A DNA stretch of 64,000 nt from Lactarius indigo (taxonomy: Eukaryota; Basidiomycota; Agaricomycetes; Russulales; Russulaceae): positions 1,550,001 to 1,614,000 of the forward strand of contig JAFKAC010000001.1 of assembly GCA_025766275.1 (NCBI GenBank), in the 5' to 3' direction. The notes beneath the pieces were generated by a model. The model saw only the letters and a list, made by a program, of their open reading frames with translations. It did not search any database and was not told the DNA's origin. Positions 50,233 to 62,903 of this stretch are shown piece by piece (within the stretch, counting starts at the first letter, position 1; each line of letters starts with the position of its first letter). The position numbers and the translations under genes were made by a program.

Positions 50233-53200
50233 GAAAGCACAGTTCGCACAGTTCGGCTTGAGCGTTCATGGCTTGGGCGTGGGTTTATATACGAATACCA
50301 CGGGTCGCAGGCGAACCGTCGAAAAAAGATAGGTGATCGACTGGATCTATATCGGTCATTCGTTCCTTATTTCGTTAACCTAATCGAGGTGGTGTAGTTA
50401 GATGGTCCGCACCACTCCCGCGTGCTGAGCGAATTCCTGAACACTTGCCTTCTCTGACTCCATATATTTCCGCTCTGTCAACGACAACTGATCAGCACGA
50501 CGTCCACGGTGTTCCTTCCCACTCCCATTCTGGTAACAATCGCTCGGAATCAGTCTGCCGCGGAGCTGCTGTCACTTCAGCGGAGCTTGATCTTCGGCCG
50601 TGGGGTCACTTTTAATTACTGAATACATTCCGGTCAATCGCTGTAGTTGTTGGTGATGAGAACGGGAGAAAAATACTCGAGACCGCAGGATTGGTATACT
50701 TGAAAATACTTAAGTTAGAAGAAACCCGATAATCTCGTCATCAACGGCCCGACAGATTGGAGTTCCTGAGCTGGCCGAGACTTTGGTGGGCGGTAATGTA
50801 TTAAGGTCCTTGTTTCAAAAATAGTCACTATACTCCTTGACCCATCATCACGTCAGAAAGTGCGCTGAGCACAGCCTCGCTTTAATCGGGTGTCAGTGTG
50901 CAACTAAACACCATCTATTCTGTGCTGTGATGATGTCAGAGGTCGCCCGGGCGGCGTCAGCGGCGATGATGAAAGAGAATGGGGAAAGTCCGTTACAGAT
51001 CAAAAGGCGTTACTGTACTGTCGTTGTCCCAACTGAGCTGAGGGGATCCCTCAGTTATCAGCAGGCACAGAATTCTTGTTGCGGAGCAGATTGGAACAAC
51101 ACAAGTTACACACCGCTGACGAGAAGAGCAGATGGGGAATTCGGAGAATGGTGGTGTTTCCAATCGCCAAGCTGATCGGGAAATCTGTCCCAGCGTTCTT
51201 GCCATGAAGCAGGTGACATACCGTACCGCGGTGACGCTGATGCCATATGACCAATGACCGCCATAGGGGAAGCACACATAATGGTGAGTGAGACACGGAG
51301 ATTGAGGCCCTGTGGTGGGAATGATAGATGTAGCCGATACTGCACCCGCCGTTGACCCATATAATTATCGAGTACCGCCCAAATTGATTATTCATCGAAT
51401 GCCGCCACTGCCGGGGGATTTCAGCTAGCAAACGGAGACGGCGAAGGGGTGTGATGTCCGCATGGGCCCGGATGGACGACGCTCCCGGGGGTGCCCATCT
51501 AAGCGACCGAATGGGGTCTGGAGTACGAGTACGACCATAACGATATATGATGAGATCAAGTTGTCGCTGTGGGGAATGAGGCTGAGTTTATCTGGCAGAC
51601 GCGTGCAGTTTATACCCTTAAGTCTGTCCTCGATTCACTGAACGGTGTTACAAGAGTTGTCAAGAGGTACCGGCGTCTAGAGCGGTGTTGGTTCCTGTGG
51701 TAAGTGAGTGAGTCGGGGAGTGGTGGCCCGGGCCCGATCTCAGGTCAGTTTCATGTCCGACGTCTAATGGCCCTCAAACACAACTGGAACTCCTCCAAAC
51801 ACCTGGACTCAGTTAGCAGTGCGTCGAACAATAAAATCGGTCTCAGGGCTCTCTCGCCGTCTTGGTTCAATTCTCTCTCACACCGTCTTCTTATTGTATC
51901 AATGTGGCACCAATCATCCCGTCTTTTGCTTCCATTTCAGCTTCTGTTTCCTGCTGTATGCTTCACACACCTCTCTCCAAATCCGGTTTACCCGTTGGGC
52001 GACCAGCCAATCAAAAGTAGACTTAGGCTCTAGCCCCAAGGAATACGGGACGTTCTCAAGAGAAAAACAAAGTGCAGGGAGCAGAACAAAAAGAAAAGTG
52101 CACAGAGTTTGTCTGGCTCGAGGCATGACCGCAGTACGCGATGATCACCGTGGTCCCCATGAGGCCAAAAACGTGCGCCGGAAAATGACGCGCACGACCG
52201 GCGGTGGGACTTTATCCGTCACCTTGTAGAGTCCTCTCTCTCAGCCTACAGTTTAGGTGCCCAGAAGAACGGCCAGCTATGACCGCGATTACCCGGAAGC
52301 GATGGGCGGCGAGTAAGACCCGCCACTCGGGTCACCGTTCAAGGTGAGACACCATCGCGAAAGGGTTGCCTGCCAAGCGCAAAACACTCCGGGTAGCCAC
52401 TGGCATAGCCCGAACCACGAGGCGACGGCCCTTCCGATGAACCCGTGTAAATCCTCCCACCTAACCCACCCACCACACTCACTCTGAATCGTTTGCGGTG
52501 ACGCCGCCACTGTTTAGAGACGCTCGTTTGGCAGTCTTGACACGCCCTTTTTTTTTTTTTTTTTTGTTTCAATTGCCATCCTCCCTCCCCGGAATTTCGA
52601 TTCCTTTTATTTTTCTTACTATAAAAGAACGATAGGAGAAAACCGCTGCGGCGATTATTACCGTGAGAAATCCTCACACAGGGGCCCGAGGGGGGGCCCC
52701 CACTGGCAGTCCGTTTCCAGCTGGGGCAGCAGAGCCAAACTGTTCAAAAAAGTTCTCAAGTGCACTGGCAGTTGTACGTTCTTTGACGTCTTCCATTCCC
52801 CGTGCAGTACAAATGTCTCATCCCGGTTTTCTTTTTGAAGAGGAAGGTCTGTCATCGTTCGAGGGCGCGTGGTACTTTTTTGAGTATCGTACCCGCCGCT
52901 CTAGAGGAGGATGTGCAAAGAGGGAGGGGAACGACGGAATATCATTGGCTGACGAGTTTATAAGGTTTGTTTGTTATGCCAGATATGCCGCCACTGCACC
53001 CGTGCCTCACGGGTGGATCCGAGACGAGGTACTCTAGCTTGACAGAGAAGATAACGCGATTGAATCAGATCAATCAGATCAATCCTGCCTGGACATCTGG
53101 CACCTGTGGCTGTATTGGTCGTGCCTCTGGTGTCGGCATCGGTCTGACGTTTGTATGCGTCTTGCATGGCCAAGACAAGAAAAAGGCAAGAAACGAGTAA

Positions 53201-53675
53201 CATTTCAGTGGGAGAAAGAATTCCCGCAGGATGGAGGATGGCAGATCTCATTTATTCCCATGACCAGAAGGGGTTCGGTGTCAAGAAAAATAACTAATTC
53301 TCGTCAAGTATATCACCACTGATGAACATGAATATAACTTGGTGCGGGCCATGCCGTGTCATGTCAAGGTCTGAATAACTCCAAGGTCCAAAACAAAAGT
53401 AATAAAAAAAAACCAGTGCGAAGGCGAATACACGGGGAATCTTATCCGTATCATATACCGTACATTACGGATGACACGACAGCCTTGAGCACAGGTACGA
53501 GTACAACAACGCGCTGGCGCCGCGCTTGTGCTATCACACTATCAACGAATAAAAAAAAGGGGGAGGAATGGGCCAAGTCAGCTGATACGGGTGAGGAAAA
53601 AAAGAGAGGTCATCCCGGATAGACGCTTCGGTAATAGTAAAAGTATCCAGCTGGAGCGAGCGCAGCGCTCGCCGC
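50233..53675. other. 3.4-kb stretch without a recognised gene
   Basis: I see only short overlapping frames (for example 50,837-51,175, 51,051-51,431, 51,819-52,229, 52,663-53,037) with no domain and no paralogue in the window. A 20-T run lies at about 52,546-52,565. Poly-A runs near 53,404 and 53,551. No transposon ends were found by eye. Confidence 0.4.
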
Positions 53676-54991
53676 TTACTGCGCGTAACCCACGCCAGCA
53701 GCGCCGACGCCGGCACTGTTGGGCCCATAGTATGAATCGGTAGTAACCACCTCCTGCGTGCGACCCTGGAACGGGCGCGGATAGGCCACCGGGGGTGCGC
53801 CAGGAGCTGAGCGGGGGGCATTGGCCGGGTCCGCGAAGGGGTGGCCAGAGGCAGAGCTGGGCCTGTTCGGATCGTAGTCGTAGTTCTCGTACGCACCGGG
53901 AGCGGTGGCAGTAGCAGGGGGGTCAGCATAGGCCGCGTTGGGCGGGTAATCGATGCCATAGTCGACGGGACGGAAGACCGTGCTGGGGTCGGGCTGGCCA
54001 TAGTGGATAGCGCGGTCAGGGTAGGCGTCAGGCCGGGCCGCGTGCGTGGTGAGGTCCGTCGCGCTTTCCCCGAGAGGGCCCTGTCCGAGCTCTGCTGGCT
54101 CGCGAGAAAAGTGAGAGCGGTCGGCCGAGCCACCAACACGGGGGTACTTCTCATAAAAATCGTTGTCCTTGTAGTGAGCCCTGCGATATCGCCTGATTAC
54201 GGTGATAATGCCCATGACAGCAGCAAGTCCGCAAATGATGCCAACGATACTGAAAGTAACGCCGACGGCGGCTTTGTTCCCGAAAAAGCCCTTGGAGGCG
54301 GCACCGGCAGTCTCACTAGCGGAAATGGTGGATGTACGACCACTGGGGGTGAAAAAGGTATTGGTTGACAGAGGTGTATTGGAACTGAAACGCGTCGTCG
54401 ATCCACCAGGTATCAAATTAGATATGACCGAAGTAGACGAGGTGGTTGAACTGAGGTATCGTTAGCTATTGCGCGACACTGCAAAAGACAACGGACGTAC
54501 CTAGTGTCACTCGACGGGGAGGATGTTGTGCTGCTTGAAGGTGTCGACGAGGTAGATGATGAGGATGTCGAAGTAGAAGAGGTAGTGGACGTGGTGGTAT
54601 CCGAGGACCGGGAGGTCGAGGTCGACTTTGAGGAGGACGTAGAAGAGTCGCTAGAGGTCGAAGATGTGGTTGAGGAGGTCGAAGAAGAGGCGGGAGTAGG
54701 ACTCGGCGATTTTGTTGACTGGACTGGCGGGGACTGGGAATCGGTGGGAGTCGTGGAAGGAGTCGAGCTTGGAGTCGAGGAGAGACTATCGGAGGAGGAT
54801 TGGGCCCTGAGATGATGAATGGCACGGCGGTGGTGGGGAACATCGGGCTTGTGGAAGGCGAAGAGGGTGTCTTGAGGCGGGGTATCGATGATGTTCTGGG
54901 TGCCATAAACGACGGCAAAGGAGAGTGTACACAAGATGACAAGTGAAACGATTGTGAGGATGCGCGTCGCACTCGAGGATGAGTTACGCAT
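53676..54991 (-). CDS. Ser/Thr-rich single-pass membrane protein, 421 aa (sensor/mucin-like)
   Basis: Two exons (54991-54501 and 54450-53676) sum to 1,266 bases. The start MRNSSSSATRILTIVSLVIL is followed by a hydrophobic stretch to about residue 29, a signal peptide or signal anchor. Residues about 60-190 are a mucin-like run dominated by Ser, Thr and Pro, likely O-glycosylated. A transmembrane helix follows (AVGVTFSIVGIICGLAAVMG) ending in a stop-transfer RRYRRAHYKD. The cytoplasmic tail of about 175 residues is rich in Pro, Tyr, Asp and Ala (DYGIDYPPNAAYADPP). The layout resembles Wsc/Mid2-type cell-wall stress sensors, but no WSC Cys domain is present. Function is inferred from architecture only. 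Confidence 0.75.
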
Positions 54992-55109
54992 CGTTTGCTT
55001 TTTTAAAAAAGAAAGGAAAGTGAAAAAGTAAATCGTCACCGTGTTAGTTGACTCGGGTCAAGTCAAGCAGACACGCTGGCGGTCATCCCGTGGGGTACGG
55101 TTGCCATCT

Positions 55110-56438
55110 TTAGTCATCACTCAATTGAAATAACCTCAGCGCATTCCACCCCCGCACTCCTGCTTTATCCTCCTCTGTCCATGTCCCAACCTCTTCAATA
55201 GCCTCCAGATTCTCAACCACGCTCCGCCATTTCTCCGTCTCTCCCAGCGGTGGGAAGAACGGGTGGTCCGTTCCGAACAGCATCCTAGACGCGCCTTCCT
55301 TTCGCCCCCCCGGCCGAGTCGTTGCCGCCGTATCACCGTAACGGCCGGCACGACCAACTGCATCACTGACAAATTCCAGCTCTGCAGCGCCATACGCGAC
55401 GGCATCAAACCAAAGCCTGCCGAGGTACCACCGCGCATCATGTGCCAACCGACCTGCCAAAACGGGGTCGTGATCGATGCACGACGCCAAACGTGACGAG
55501 AGCTGGGGAAGCGCGCCGCCCGAGTGTGCGAGTAAAATGCGTAGGTTCGGGTGACGATCGAGAACGCCCGCCAAAATTAGGCGCGTGATTGCCTGTGGGG
55601 TACAATATAAGACGTCGATTAATCTCACTCAATGGGGGGCAAAAAAAAACCTACGGTTGTCGTCTCGAAGGGGAAACCGAGCGCGAGAGGGAGAACGTGC
55701 CCGTTGTCACGGGTACCCCATGCCTGTGCTCCAACGCCATAATGTGGGTGTAAGAACACGACAAGTCCTGTTTCAGCGAGGGCGGCCCATAGTGGTTCCA
55801 GCGCCGGGTCATCCAGCCCTGAGCCAGCCCCGCGCGAACCAACGATGACGCCTCGGATGTGTGGGTGTTGAGTTGCGAGTTGTGAGACTGCTTCTGGCAA
55901 GGACTCTCCAGGAGCACCTGGGACGAGTGGTAAGAGGCCAAAGCCGTAGAGCCGTTTTAATTCTACGTCGGATGCCAGCGTGGGACCGGTGGCACAATAA
56001 GACTCGAGGTCTGCATTCAACTGCTGGGCGAGCGTTTGCGCCTCTGAGAATGGCAGGAAGTCCAACCAAGGGTTCGCGGAGCTGCGATATTCCATCAGCC
56101 AACTGCGATGCAAGGTGCACGGAGCCGTACCTGACGAAGGAGATATCGATCCCGTGTCGGTCCATGAATTTGACCTTCTCGTCTCTGTCCCAGTACTGCC
56201 GACAACACCATTGATATCATTGCAAATCGGAGAGTGTTTTGCGTCGCACCTGACCGCCAACGGGCCTTCCACCGCTGGGTTCATCGTCTAGGATCAACAA
56301 ACGATCTTCACTCTGGCCGGAGGGTGTGTTGCGTGTGAAGATGCGAGGTGCGTTTGAACGAGAGCGTAGAACAGAGGCATAACGAGGCAAATAGACGTGA
56401 GTGTGAACGTCGACGAGCAGTTTCCGAAGTGGTGACAT
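55110..56438 (-). CDS. amidohydrolase of the ACMSD decarboxylase family, 387 aa
   Basis: Four exons (56438-56250, 56195-56131, 56081-55655, 55592-55110) sum to 1,164 bases. The start MSPLRKLLVDVHTHVYLPRY contains the metal-binding HxH. Then come RHGIDISFVSSANPWLDFLP, FLHPHYG (metal His), ILLAHSGGALP (His near the metal) and RMLFGTDHPFFPP (Asp that binds the metal). These are the landmarks of amidohydrolase-2 enzymes related to 2-amino-3-carboxymuconate-6-semialdehyde decarboxylase, which acts in tryptophan/kynurenine breakdown. Other aromatic-acid decarboxylases share the fold, so the substrate is open. Divergent from the coiled-coil gene, with 78 bases between starts. Confidence 0.85.
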
Positions 56439-56516
56439 AGCCCAGTTGAGGAGTGTCGTGGCGCCGACGGCTAGAACGGGTAATTGTCATCTCATTTGCT
56501 GACGCTGACAGCTTCA

Positions 56517-58298
56517 ATGGACCACTTCGGCAACGAGGATATTGCCTGGGTACACGGTCGAGTACGTTTTTCTACACAATTAGTACATTTCACTCTTATC
56601 GTTTGCTTGCTCTCCAGCTCAGCGATCACGCACAAGGTTTATCTGGCGTCTATGATCGCGTATGGATGGCAATACGGCGCTTGGAGGACGAGAAATCCGT
56701 TCTCCAAAAGAGAGTGGAAGAACTCGAGCGAGACGACCACCCTACGTCCGAGACACGACGTCTGCGCGAGGAGAACGCCACCCTCAGAGCGAGGCTTGCT
56801 ACGACAGCGAAAGAAAAGACGGAAGTCACCCACGAGCGTGACGTGCTACTCCGTCAACTCAACGGTGTCAGGCAACTCGTCTTTGATCCGACGGTGCGTT
56901 GAGCCTACGCTCTCCTAGTCCTCACCATAGATCTTTTCTCCGCAGTTCGACGACAAACCCGCCAGCAACGACACACACAACGCCGAACCTGGTCCATCGA
57001 AGACCGCAGCCAGCAGCTCCGCTCCCACACGTGACCCGCGCGCCGTCACTACTTCCACCGTCTCCACTAAGCGCGTCGTCTCCGCCCCTCAGGGTATTTC
57101 GTCCCCACGCACAGACATTTCAGAGCCCGTGACGGACGTGACGGTAATGCTCGACTCATCCGGCCGCGCCGCCCGCCCCCGTCCCCGCACGGCGCCCACC
57201 AGGGCCGCCAGTGGCTCCCAGCAACCGATGTCCATGCACTCCTCCGCGACGCTCATCGACTCGCGCCATCGTTCACAGGAGGCGCCCGCTGCGCTCGGTG
57301 CACCCTTCGTCGACGCGCGCGCCGCTGCCTCTCCGCCTGCGGACGCGAATGGCAGCCCCCAGCGACGGATCAGTGTGGCACAGGTGTTCTCTCTCAATGT
57401 GAGCCCGGGCATGAGTGAGGGCCTCTCGGTGCAGTATGAGGACGCTTCTCCATCGGGCGCGGGGTCCAGTAGAATTCCGAAGAAGTGGAGGCTGCATTTT
57501 GCGAAGCCGCCTACGACCGCTGAGGCTATGGCCATCAAGCCCGTGCCGACGGCCGTGCTCGCGGAAAAGCTGGAGCTCGACGAAGAGGCGGTGAGTTTTT
57601 TTGCGCTTCCCCTTTCTGCTGGTGTCCTAATTCCTGGCGAAATCCTAGAGGCGTGCCATTGACGAGTGGGTCGATTTTTTTTTCTCTCCCTGGAGAAAGT
57701 GTATGTTGACGGCGTTCCGCACAAGTCTGCCTCTCCTTCCTGCAGGTTCTTTCAGGTTATATATTCAGGAGGTATTTGGACTCGCCTTCCTGTACGACCC
57801 CATCTTGCTCGAATCGCCGGAAGCCACGTACGTCGTGGAGTGGAGCGAGACCGCGGGTGCTGGGACCACCAAGACATACATCAACAAGGCCAAGGAGAAA
57901 CACACCGAGATGCACACGTTTATATATGCTCCGAGGAAGGTGCGTACTCTGCTACCTGTAGGTCCGTCAGTAACAGTGACGCATGCGCGACCCTACAGAA
58001 TGGTTGGCTATACCTCGGCCAGCAGCGCTGGAACGTAGCTGACATCAAGTCGATATGGAATTCCCTCGTCTCTCCGGTACCTTTTTTTTTTTTGTCTTCT
58101 ATGCAGAGACCGGAGGCTGATGTTCCCCAGGCTCAACGTGCGCTTGCGGCGCGTCGCTCCCAAGACGCTGACATCGCAGAGATAGCGCGCGGGCTGAAAA
58201 AGGGCCAGCTTGAACAACTCACCGTCGAGTTGCAGCAGATTTCTCTACTTGGTCCCAACGCGGCGGAATCCGCTGTGATGAAGAAGCTAAGCGACTAG
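56517..58298 (+). CDS. coiled-coil protein of unknown function, conserved-looking C-terminal domain
   Basis: The start MDHFGNEDIAWVHGR is followed by a coiled coil (VWMAIRRLEDEKSVLQKRVE; RRLREENATLRARLATTAKE) over residues about 25-100. A long disordered stretch rich in Ser, Pro and Arg comes next. The C-terminal half is folded: FGLAFLYDPILLESPEATYV, VEWSETAGAGTTKTYINKAK, NGWLYLGQQRWNVADIKSIW and a helical end QLEQLTVELQQISLLG. Six or so exons; the one beginning RRAIDEW (57,649) may hide another intron. Similar WLYLGQQRW-type modules occur in basidiomycete hypothetical proteins. I tentatively think of DUF6697 but cannot confirm. Shares a 78-base divergent promoter with the amidohydrolase. Confidence 0.6.
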
Positions 58299-59779
58299 TT
58301 ATCGAATGCTCGAAAGTGGTCTCGGGTTCCCCCCCTGATGGGGCGGTTCCCATTTTTTGGGTCCGTCCGTTCTTCGTTACTTATTGTGGCGGATGGCTTG
58401 TACAAATATATCTGTGTTGGGTGTAGGCGTAGTATGTAGTCGGGACGTTGGATATACCTGAGGCTATTTCTCAATTAACATTAACTTTATGTGTGCTACT
58501 TACCTGAGTTCTCGGTCGAGGGTCCTGATAAGTTCCACTTCGAGCCAGGTTAGCTTTGATCACCTGGGACTGGGGTGCTGCGGACAATAGCGTTGAGCGC
58601 ATAATTTTGGTTCGGGCATTGCGATTCAGATCAGTCCCAGTCCATGTCCCAGATTCAGTACTTCTTGGCACGTATGACTCAGCAAGTAGGAGCTTCAAGT
58701 TGTGTCAAGGCGAACACATATCGTATCAGTCAAGCACCTCTCATGCAAGCCGCCCCCTACTTGTCCAACCTCGAGGGTCTGTAGATTTGGGTACTAACTA
58801 CAGGATTAATCGTGACTCATCACAGACCGAATGCAGCGCTTCATGCTTCTGCAAAGCAATAAAATTTCCGGCCAGTATCGCAAAGATCTCTCAGGGGTTG
58901 AAAAGAACTGCTCTGTTCTGCTACTACCTCGGTAGACTAATCTAATTGCAAAATGTCTAAAATTGACGTCGCTGCGTCGTTGCGTAACCGAGTAGCTCTG
59001 GAGACTGAAGATCCGAAGGTACGGTCTTTGGGTTTTCAGTCTCGGAGCCCAAGCGGAAACTTCAGGTGTCCACAACAGGCCTACGGTACAACAGACTGTG
59101 CAGCATTGTTTGTGCATATCGCCTCCTGCGATCTGGTGGCATAGTGGATGTTCTCGGAGCTTTGCAACGGGCTTGTGGTTACTCCGACTTGCTCCTCCGT
59201 AGACCTCTAGTACCCCCGCCGTGATTGTGGCTTACGTTGCAAAAAGCTCGCGATGCATCAGATAATGCGCCATCCCACTCGAAATTTCTAATTTTTAGAG
59301 TAATCTCTTCTCCACAAGATCCATTTCCGGTGCGCCGACATTGTCTCGTCGGTAGTTCGTTGGTGGTTCTTGGCCGACAGCACTCTCGCTATTCCTCTCA
59401 GGGTAGGGGGATCTAATCTATGTCCACAACGCTTCGTTTATCTCGTCGCTAATGTTACTGCTGGACGTCCATCGCTTAGTGCTTCGGGATGTTGGTGGTG
59501 GATTTTTCGCGCTCCCCGCTCCCCTCCCCCTTGCTCAAGCGTAAACGAAAGACTGAAGAATAGATCCACTATATCGTGTCCGCAACTAGCCTCAATCGCA
59601 TTGCTATCCCTGCAAGTCTGAGAGCTCCCTCCTTGCTTGGTTCGATGTGTTCAGCTTCTTTAAAAGTCGGGCTCTCGCAGACTCATTCGAACCATCCCCA
59701 CATCACATCTACTCTCCCAAACACCTTTACTACTCGTGAAAAAAAAGCATTCACCCACAAACCTCTCGACTCATTCAAC
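58299..59779. other. intergenic, 1.5 kb, nothing recognised
   Basis: The left end holds the 3' region of the coiled-coil gene. The right end (about 59,640-59,779) is the promoter of the next gene, with a ttctttaaaag element near 59,655. No supported gene lies between. Confidence 0.4.
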
Positions 59780-61148
59780 ATGACTTACATTCCTCCCACA
59801 TCTTTCTACGACATCTTCCCCAACGACTACTTGAACTGGAATTTCGTCCCTCCGGTTGGCAATTTCGCCGGGGGGGCTCCTGCGGGGACCCCGAGATACG
59901 GGCTCCAGTACCCCGGTGGTGGGGGGCCCACGCTTGTCCCCTTGACGGCACCGGTTTTCCATGCCCCCGCTCCAGTCGAAAGGACGTCCAGCGCCGGTTC
60001 ATCGACGGCGCAATCAGCCATCTCTTCTCATCCGACACCGTCTGGTTCAGCTACGCCCTCGTATCAAGACATGGCCCAGTTCCTCCAAGCGCCGGGTCTC
60101 GGCCTTGGTATTTCTGCAGCTGCGCCGCCCGCCAGGCGCAACGTAAAGCGAACTGGGCCTCCTCGGCGCAGGGGACCCAATAAGAGGCGCCCTGGCAGTG
60201 GTTACATCGATATGATGGTGCGTTGTCTATTTCGGCTCATCTCGAGGTTTGATGTACTCACTCACGCGTTCGCGTTGCTCGAAACAGAACGCGCTCCCTG
60301 AGGAGGTGCAAAATGCTCTGCAACAGGACTACGCTAACTGTTGCGAGGTCGTGAGGGGAAAGGATCCCTCCACCGTGCAGAAGCATCGTTTCACGAAGCG
60401 GCACTTCAACAACCTCGACCCCCAATACCGGGGCATGGTCACTTCGTTTATCTGCCCAGCTTTTGTCGGCTTGGACGAAAAATGCAAGAGCGCCAAGTAA
60501 GCCATTCCGTTCGTACGTTTTGCGCACGGTTTTCTGACTGCTGCTTGCGGCTGCGCTTCCAGGTTCGGCAGATACGACTCTACGGAGCGCCACTGCAACA
60601 ACTGCCCAGGGTTTGCAGAGATGCTCAATAAGATGAAGTCCACCGGCAACACCCTGTACCCTTTCTCCATCACCAAGGAGGAGTACGACGCCTTTCGTGC
60701 TTACCGCCAGAGCAGGACTGGGACCGACCCAGACCCAGACGTCAGGGCCCCCGCCGTTGTCGAGAGGGTACTCCTCAGGCTCCTCACGACGCTGACTGGG
60801 GCCACATGCCTGCCCAAGCTCGCAAACTCTGAGTCTCAGCCGGAAGAAGTCCCTGAAGATGCCGAGCCCGTTGAGGAACAGCCGTCTCCTTCCTCCTCTT
60901 CCACCGACCCGTCTCCGAGCGTGCAGCCCCAGCAACTCGAACTACCTTTCCCCACGGGGCCGATCTACGACTTTACCGGAGTTGGCGGAGCGGCTTCACA
61001 AGTTGCCGCGCCGGTGTCGTGGCCCGACGCTGTTGGAACTTTCACCCCTGGGCTCATCTTGCCTCCGTACGGACTATACCCTGCAAATGCAAACCCTTCA
61101 ACTTGGCCCAACGTGGATTTTGACCCCGCCGCCTTCAGGACCTTTTGA
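59780..61148 (+). CDS. Pro/Ser-rich protein with degenerate zinc-finger-like motif, 410 aa
   Basis: Three exons (59780-60217, 60288-60496, 60563-61148) sum to 1,233 bases. The N-terminal third is disordered and Pro/Gly-rich (MTYIPPTSFYDIFPNDYLNW...), followed by a basic patch RRNVKRTGPPRRRGPNKRR that could be a nuclear signal. Residues about 147-250 look folded, with conserved-looking Cys and His: YANCCEVVRG, KHRFTKRHFNNLD, FICPAFVGLDEKCKSAKFGR and YDSTERHCNNCPGF. The RYDSTERHCNNC pattern resembles the C-terminal half of C2H2-type fingers (F-x-R-x-D-x-x-x-R-H). The C terminus is acidic then hydrophobic-Pro-rich. It may be a DNA-binding regulator, but this is an inference from motif shape. Confidence 0.65.
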
Positions 61149-62903
61149 CGCATAGGTTCCAAGTCGCCCTGCGGTAGAGAAAAAAAAGAAGGCGTGCGAT
61201 GAAGCTACTTTTCTGATGTTATGTATGATGCGATATGATCTTATGCAAACCCTACTGTCTCGGCTCTAACAAATATCTCTCTCCTTGTCTCCTTGTTGTG
61301 TATAGTGTACTCCTGTCCCTCGTCATCTATTGTAAATACCCCAGCTATATGGCAATGCAGTTTATGAAATAACGTTTAGACAAGGTGTGCTCCTCCAACC
61401 TCAACTGTTGACAGTGTATGCTACGCTGGCACCTGAAGATGAGGATATTGCCCTTCTGAAGCTGAGGGAGCAACGAACACGGTCTTTGAAGTTTGAGTTT
61501 TCTTCCTTCTCCCGTGTGGCTATTTATCTGCCAGAGTATGACCGTACCTACTAGTGACCGCAGTGATGAGGCCGCCGTGCTTGCCGGTTTTCATCGACCC
61601 GCTCCGGACAGGAGAGCCCCTCTTCCCCGGTTGGCTCGGAGAAGCGCTTCGCGCTTTTTGGTCCGGGTTCTGAAAAGGCGTGCCTACGGCACTATCATTT
61701 ACAGTACTGTACCTACACTATGATACAACCGGACTTACCGTAGTAGCAACTTTATATACCATGCCAAGCTCTCCTTTTCCCCGTTTGTCGATTACCGTAG
61801 CCCTCATAGCCTTGGTTTGACGATGTGAGGTGACCTCACCATGGTTCCATTCACTGAATGTCCTTTTCATGATTACGTGGCCCGAAGATCGGCTTCTCCC
61901 CCAGGGAATCGGCTAATCTCAACGCCAACGCAGATCCTTACAGCTTGGCGTATGAAGTGTTAGACAAAGACAGACAGCTCGTTGGAGCGAGCACAGCCCA
62001 GAGCTGGAGAGTGTTCTGGAGGTTCTGGGGTCGCTTGAAGCACAACAACACCCTGGCCGTACCGTAGGTCAAGGTATGTGTCCTGCTGTTATGAGAACGG
62101 GTAACGGAGTTGTGGCGGTTCAAACGATGGTTCGGGAATTGCGGATTTTCTCCGGCGGCCGCCGCGCGATTCTTCCCACCACGAATTCCTGATACTCGTC
62201 CACTCCGGATCGGATTCTCTACTCCAACTCTCAAGTTATTTTTATATCGCGTCTCTTTCGGCCGGTGTACTGATGACCCGGCTTTTCAGTACTTCGAGCA
62301 AATTATTTTATTTGGAAACCCCTGGTTGCCGGTGCGTTTCCTTCGAGTTCGCTGAATTTGCAATGTACAAATTGGTAACACCATGGGGGAAGTCCTGGAA
62401 AGGACAGGGGAATCAAACTCGACTTCGCTTCGACGGCACCCGGTGTCACCTGCTTCCGCTGTTGTTGGAAACCGGGTTTCGAGTTTCAACTAATGGGCTG
62501 CTGCACTTTTGGCTCAGGTGTTTACTCAATCAGAAACGAAGGTCTCCTGCTGCCTGCTTCTAATCATATGAACCACCACTCCATCACAGGGAGTCCTAGA
62601 GACTGCGCTGCGTGGTTGAGCGAATCTCAACAGCTTTCCAGTGTGTATGTTTAACGGTGAGTTATCTCCACGGTGATTGTTCCTGATACCCCGTGTGGGA
62701 ATGGCGAGGTGACCGGGGCAGGCTAACATTTGGTTGACCATAGATATGGTTCCTAGCATTCGATCTGAAACGTGGCGGCTGATGGCACGCACTTGATGGC
62801 CCGGTGTAGTTATGACTCTAGTCCTACATTTCTCGGCGCTACCGAGCCTATAAATTCACTTGGGAGCAGGACTATAGGCTGCACTACTTTCTATTCTCTT
62901 GGC
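61149..62903. other. intergenic, 1.75 kb, nothing recognised
   Basis: Only short frames without domains (for example 61,493-61,723, 62,110-62,355, 62,273-62,563). The last 300 bases should be the promoter of the P450 at 62,904. Confidence 0.4.

Noticed and set aside
54504..54815. Acidic Glu/Asp/Val-rich plus-strand frame
   Set aside because: Antisense of the Ser/Thr-rich run of the membrane protein (TCN/ACN codons read backwards give GAN/GTN).
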